A stretch of 53,703 nt of DNA from Candidatus Poribacteria bacterium (GTDB taxonomy: Bacteria; Poribacteria; DTPJ01; WJIO01). The notes beneath the pieces are model-generated. The model saw nothing but the letters and a program-made list of their open reading frames with translations. It made no database searches and was not told the origin of the DNA. The position numbers and the translations under genes are program-made. Of this stretch, positions 52,041-53,703 are shown one piece after another. The stretch is from the NCBI GenBank assembly GCA_014730235.1, contig WJIO01000153.1, positions 1-53,703 on the forward strand, written 5' to 3'. Numbering within the stretch: position 1 is the stretch's first letter; every line of letters starts with the position of its first letter.

Positions 52041-53703
52041 TTACTTCCTTTTGCTTAATAATCCAATAGCCTCACCACACCCATACATGGTAGAACTGTA
52101 GTTTTTTCCATGACCAGGACCAGGCTTTGGCAGTTTTAACAGCCTCTGAAATTTTGCGTCCCAGGCAATTTTCAGGATTCTCAGTTGTTCCTTGTTATTG
52201 GCAATACGTATTCCGTTTACATGGGCCATTATAACAACACCCGGTTGGCCTGTTGCCCTGGTGGCCGGGCATGATGTGTAACGCCAATCCCGCCATTCTT
52301 CACGCCACGTGTCGTTATCTAAGAAAGTTACAGCCTTTTCAATTGCTTCGGGAAGTCTTTCATCGCCGGACATAAGGTAATAACGACTGATACCATTGAT
52401 GAGAACTGCGGTAATAAATCCTGCCATCCCTGTGTGTCGGGCGGTTTTACAGATACAGTGATCCTTTGCCATTGGATGAATAATCCATCCACCGCACACC
52501 GGGTCCTGATCGTTCAAAGCATAATCTGTCAACATTTTCATAGCATTAAGATAACGCTTATTTAAGTCAATTTCATAAGCTCCGGCTAAAGCCAGAAGAG
52601 GCCACCCTGTGGTTCTTCCACAGTGGGTATGTCCCATGAATTTATATTCCCGATCTTCCACAAGCTGGGCCAGGTTATCGCCGATTTTCTCCACTGTCTC
52701 TTTAAGGAAAGGATCGCCGGTAAGGAAGTATTGCCTTACAGAGCCTTGAGTCCATATATGCCCCAGATTAAAAGGATCTGTGCACAGATATGGATTTTCC
52801 GAACCGCCTATTTTATGCTCTACCAGGAGTTTTCGGATGGTCTCCGAACTGTAAAAGCCGCTGACATGACCTACAGTATGCTGATGCACCATTCCCGGTC
52901 TTGGGGGATAATTTCGCGGGTTGCCGAAGAATTCTGCCAGATCATGGTTAATAAAATGTATTGTATCCACTTCGCAGGAATGATGGGCAGAGGCATCGGC
53001 CATGTAAAAATACTTTGGATCACCTGTTCGGGCAAACTGGATCAGTATCTGGTTGGTGGTGTCGTATTCGTGATTACCCCAGTTTATTCTTCTCTCGCCG
53101 AACCAGTCACCCCAGTTCATGGCCCCGTAGTCACGCTGTATTTCTATAGCATCGCAGTAGTTATCAAACAAATTTTCCGCCCAGACATCGTATTCGGTCA
53201 TTTCCGGGATACCCGCAGGAGCTATCTCGTCCCAGACACCTGTGGATATGGCCTGAGCAGGATCAGCTATGGGAATCAGGGGCGCGTTTGCCATCTTTGC
53301 CAGTGATTCACCATCACCATCCATATCCATCCATATATCCCACCGTCTGGACTGGCCTGTTCTAAGCCGGTAACAATTGCCTTCAAAAAGATACTGGTAT
53401 TTATACCAGGGTTCCATATTAGAGAATTCACCGTCTTCAAATCCTGGAAAAAGACCTACACTTAAACCATCTGAAGATGCTTCCAGGCTTTTTGGCCACT
53501 GCTGCCAGAATTCCCGAAGGGCTACGGATATGGTTTCCTTATCGTTTGCTAATTCTACCCATCCGGGGGCTCTGTTTCCCTTGACATCCGTACCCCGAAT
53601 AGAATAATTCTGGTCATCACATTGAAACAGTATCACCTCAGAATCCAGATTATCCTGCCATCCGGGATTACCTCCAAAGCGAACTTCACTGGCTTTTTCT
53701 GCA
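52041..53703 (-). CDS. PL26/YetA-like alpha/alpha-toroid protein (5' end outside window)
   Basis: The frame is open from the right edge to the stop at 52041, giving 554 residues with the N-terminus missing. The first internal start (GTG 53636) has no special support, because the upstream codons continue sensibly (SEVRFGGNPGWQDNLDSE). The sequence resembles the exo-rhamnogalacturonan-lyase-like group (PL26, and Bacillus YetA). A beta-rich part includes LFPGFEDGEFS and RRWDIWMDMDG. The helical toroid includes MNWGDWFGERRINWGNHEYD, ADASAHHSCEVDTIHF and MGHTHCGRTTGWPLLALAGAYE. Clusters of His, Asp, Trp and Arg suit carbohydrate binding. The family call is tentative. It overlaps nothing and lies 3 bases before the MoeA-type gene, an odd pairing. 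Confidence 0.6.
   Translation of the reverse strand, partial: AEKASEVRFGGNPGWQDNLDSEVILFQCDDQNYSIRGTDVKGNRAPGWVELANDKETISVALREFWQQWPKSLEASSDGLSVGLFPGFEDGEFSNMEPWYKYQYLFEGNCYRLRTGQSRRWDIWMDMDGDGESLAKMANAPLIPIADPAQAISTGVWDEIAPAGIPEMTEYDVWAENLFDNYCDAIEIQRDYGAMNWGDWFGERRINWGNHEYDTTNQILIQFARTGDPKYFYMADASAHHSCEVDTIHFINHDLAEFFGNPRNYPPRPGMVHQHTVGHVSGFYSSETIRKLLVEHKIGGSENPYLCTDPFNLGHIWTQGSVRQYFLTGDPFLKETVEKIGDNLAQLVEDREYKFMGHTHCGRTTGWPLLALAGAYEIDLNKRYLNAMKMLTDYALNDQDPVCGGWIIHPMAKDHCICKTARHTGMAGFITAVLINGISRYYLMSGDERLPEAIEKAVTFLDNDTWREEWRDWRYTSCPATRATGQPGVVIMAHVNGIRIANNKEQLRILKIAWDAKFQRLLKLPKPGPGHGKNYSSTMYGCGEAIGLLSKRK

Noticed and set aside
52623..53306. 227-codon plus-strand frame opposite the PL26/YetA-like gene
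   Set aside because: It is antisense to a continuous, conserved-looking protein and has no domain features.
1..53703. tRNA or rRNA genes
   Set aside because: No cloverleaf with a GTTCRANNC arm and no conserved rRNA stretch was seen on either strand by eye; a dedicated scan was not possible.

Overview
The window reads as a chromosomal segment of an uncultured, AT-rich, didermic (Gram-negative) bacterium. Outer-membrane features include several lipoprotein signal peptides, a LolA-like protein, an OmpA-type peptidoglycan anchor, TonB/ExbB components and a beta-barrel protein with a terminal phenylalanine. A glycyl-radical enzyme and molybdopterin-related genes suggest an anaerobic or microaerobic life. 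Several families here (DUF4159 with a TonB-like anchor, Ycf48-like repeat lipoprotein, CARDB/toroid protein, long TPR proteins, a PL26/YetA-like protein) are common in Poribacteria, Latescibacteria, Omnitrophota and similar lineages. That placement is an inference from memory and was not tested. No rRNA, tRNA, CRISPR array, phage genes or transposase was recognised.

Layout. 1-5256 (minus strand): a truncated Ca-binding-repeat protein, a secreted three-repeat helical protein, and an NtrC-type sigma-54 activator overlapping its membrane histidine kinase. Divergent from these is a DUF4390 protein (5470-6186). 6481-10754 (plus): glycyl-radical enzyme, YdjM-like membrane protein and two lipoproteins in a tight row. 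10985-21074 (plus): LolA-like protein, DUF4159 protein behind a perfect-consensus sigma-70 promoter, a seven-bladed propeller, a 19-motif Ycf48-like lipoprotein behind a good sigma-54 (-24/-12) promoter, a CARDB/toroid/CARDB/YdjY protein and an ABC-2-like membrane protein. 21110-27416 (minus): a six-gene run of PLP aminotransferase, ABC-2 exporter (ATPase and permease), and LolD/MacB-type ATPase with two FtsX-like permeases. 27775-35432 (plus): SGNH hydrolase, then a 1461-residue propeller sensor kinase with no membrane segment and a REC-PAS-PAS-kinase-REC hybrid kinase. 35658-47753 (minus): an envelope cluster of long TPR protein, plugless beta-barrel, ExbB, a multi-pass TonB, TPR lipoprotein, DUF4398 lipoprotein, DUF4398-OmpA protein and a cohesin-like secreted protein; no ExbD is present. 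47980-53703 (minus): sugar transferase, MBL-fold hydrolase, MOSC protein, MoeA-PBP fusion and a truncated PL26/YetA-like protein.

The intergenic regions are seeded with a family of small mobile-looking elements of about 64-205 bp. Their inverted ends resemble GGTTCTTCCGGGTTTAGTG, and a core hairpin is built on GTCATTCCTGC/GCAGGAATGAC. Two copies are flanked by perfect 8-bp direct repeats, one by a 7/8 repeat and one by an 11-bp repeat. One copy supplies the last 34 codons of the Ycf48-like lipoprotein. The most distinctive observations are this element family, the pair of sigma-54-like promoters linked to secreted proteins near an NtrC regulator, the ExbD-less TonB cluster and the soluble propeller kinase.
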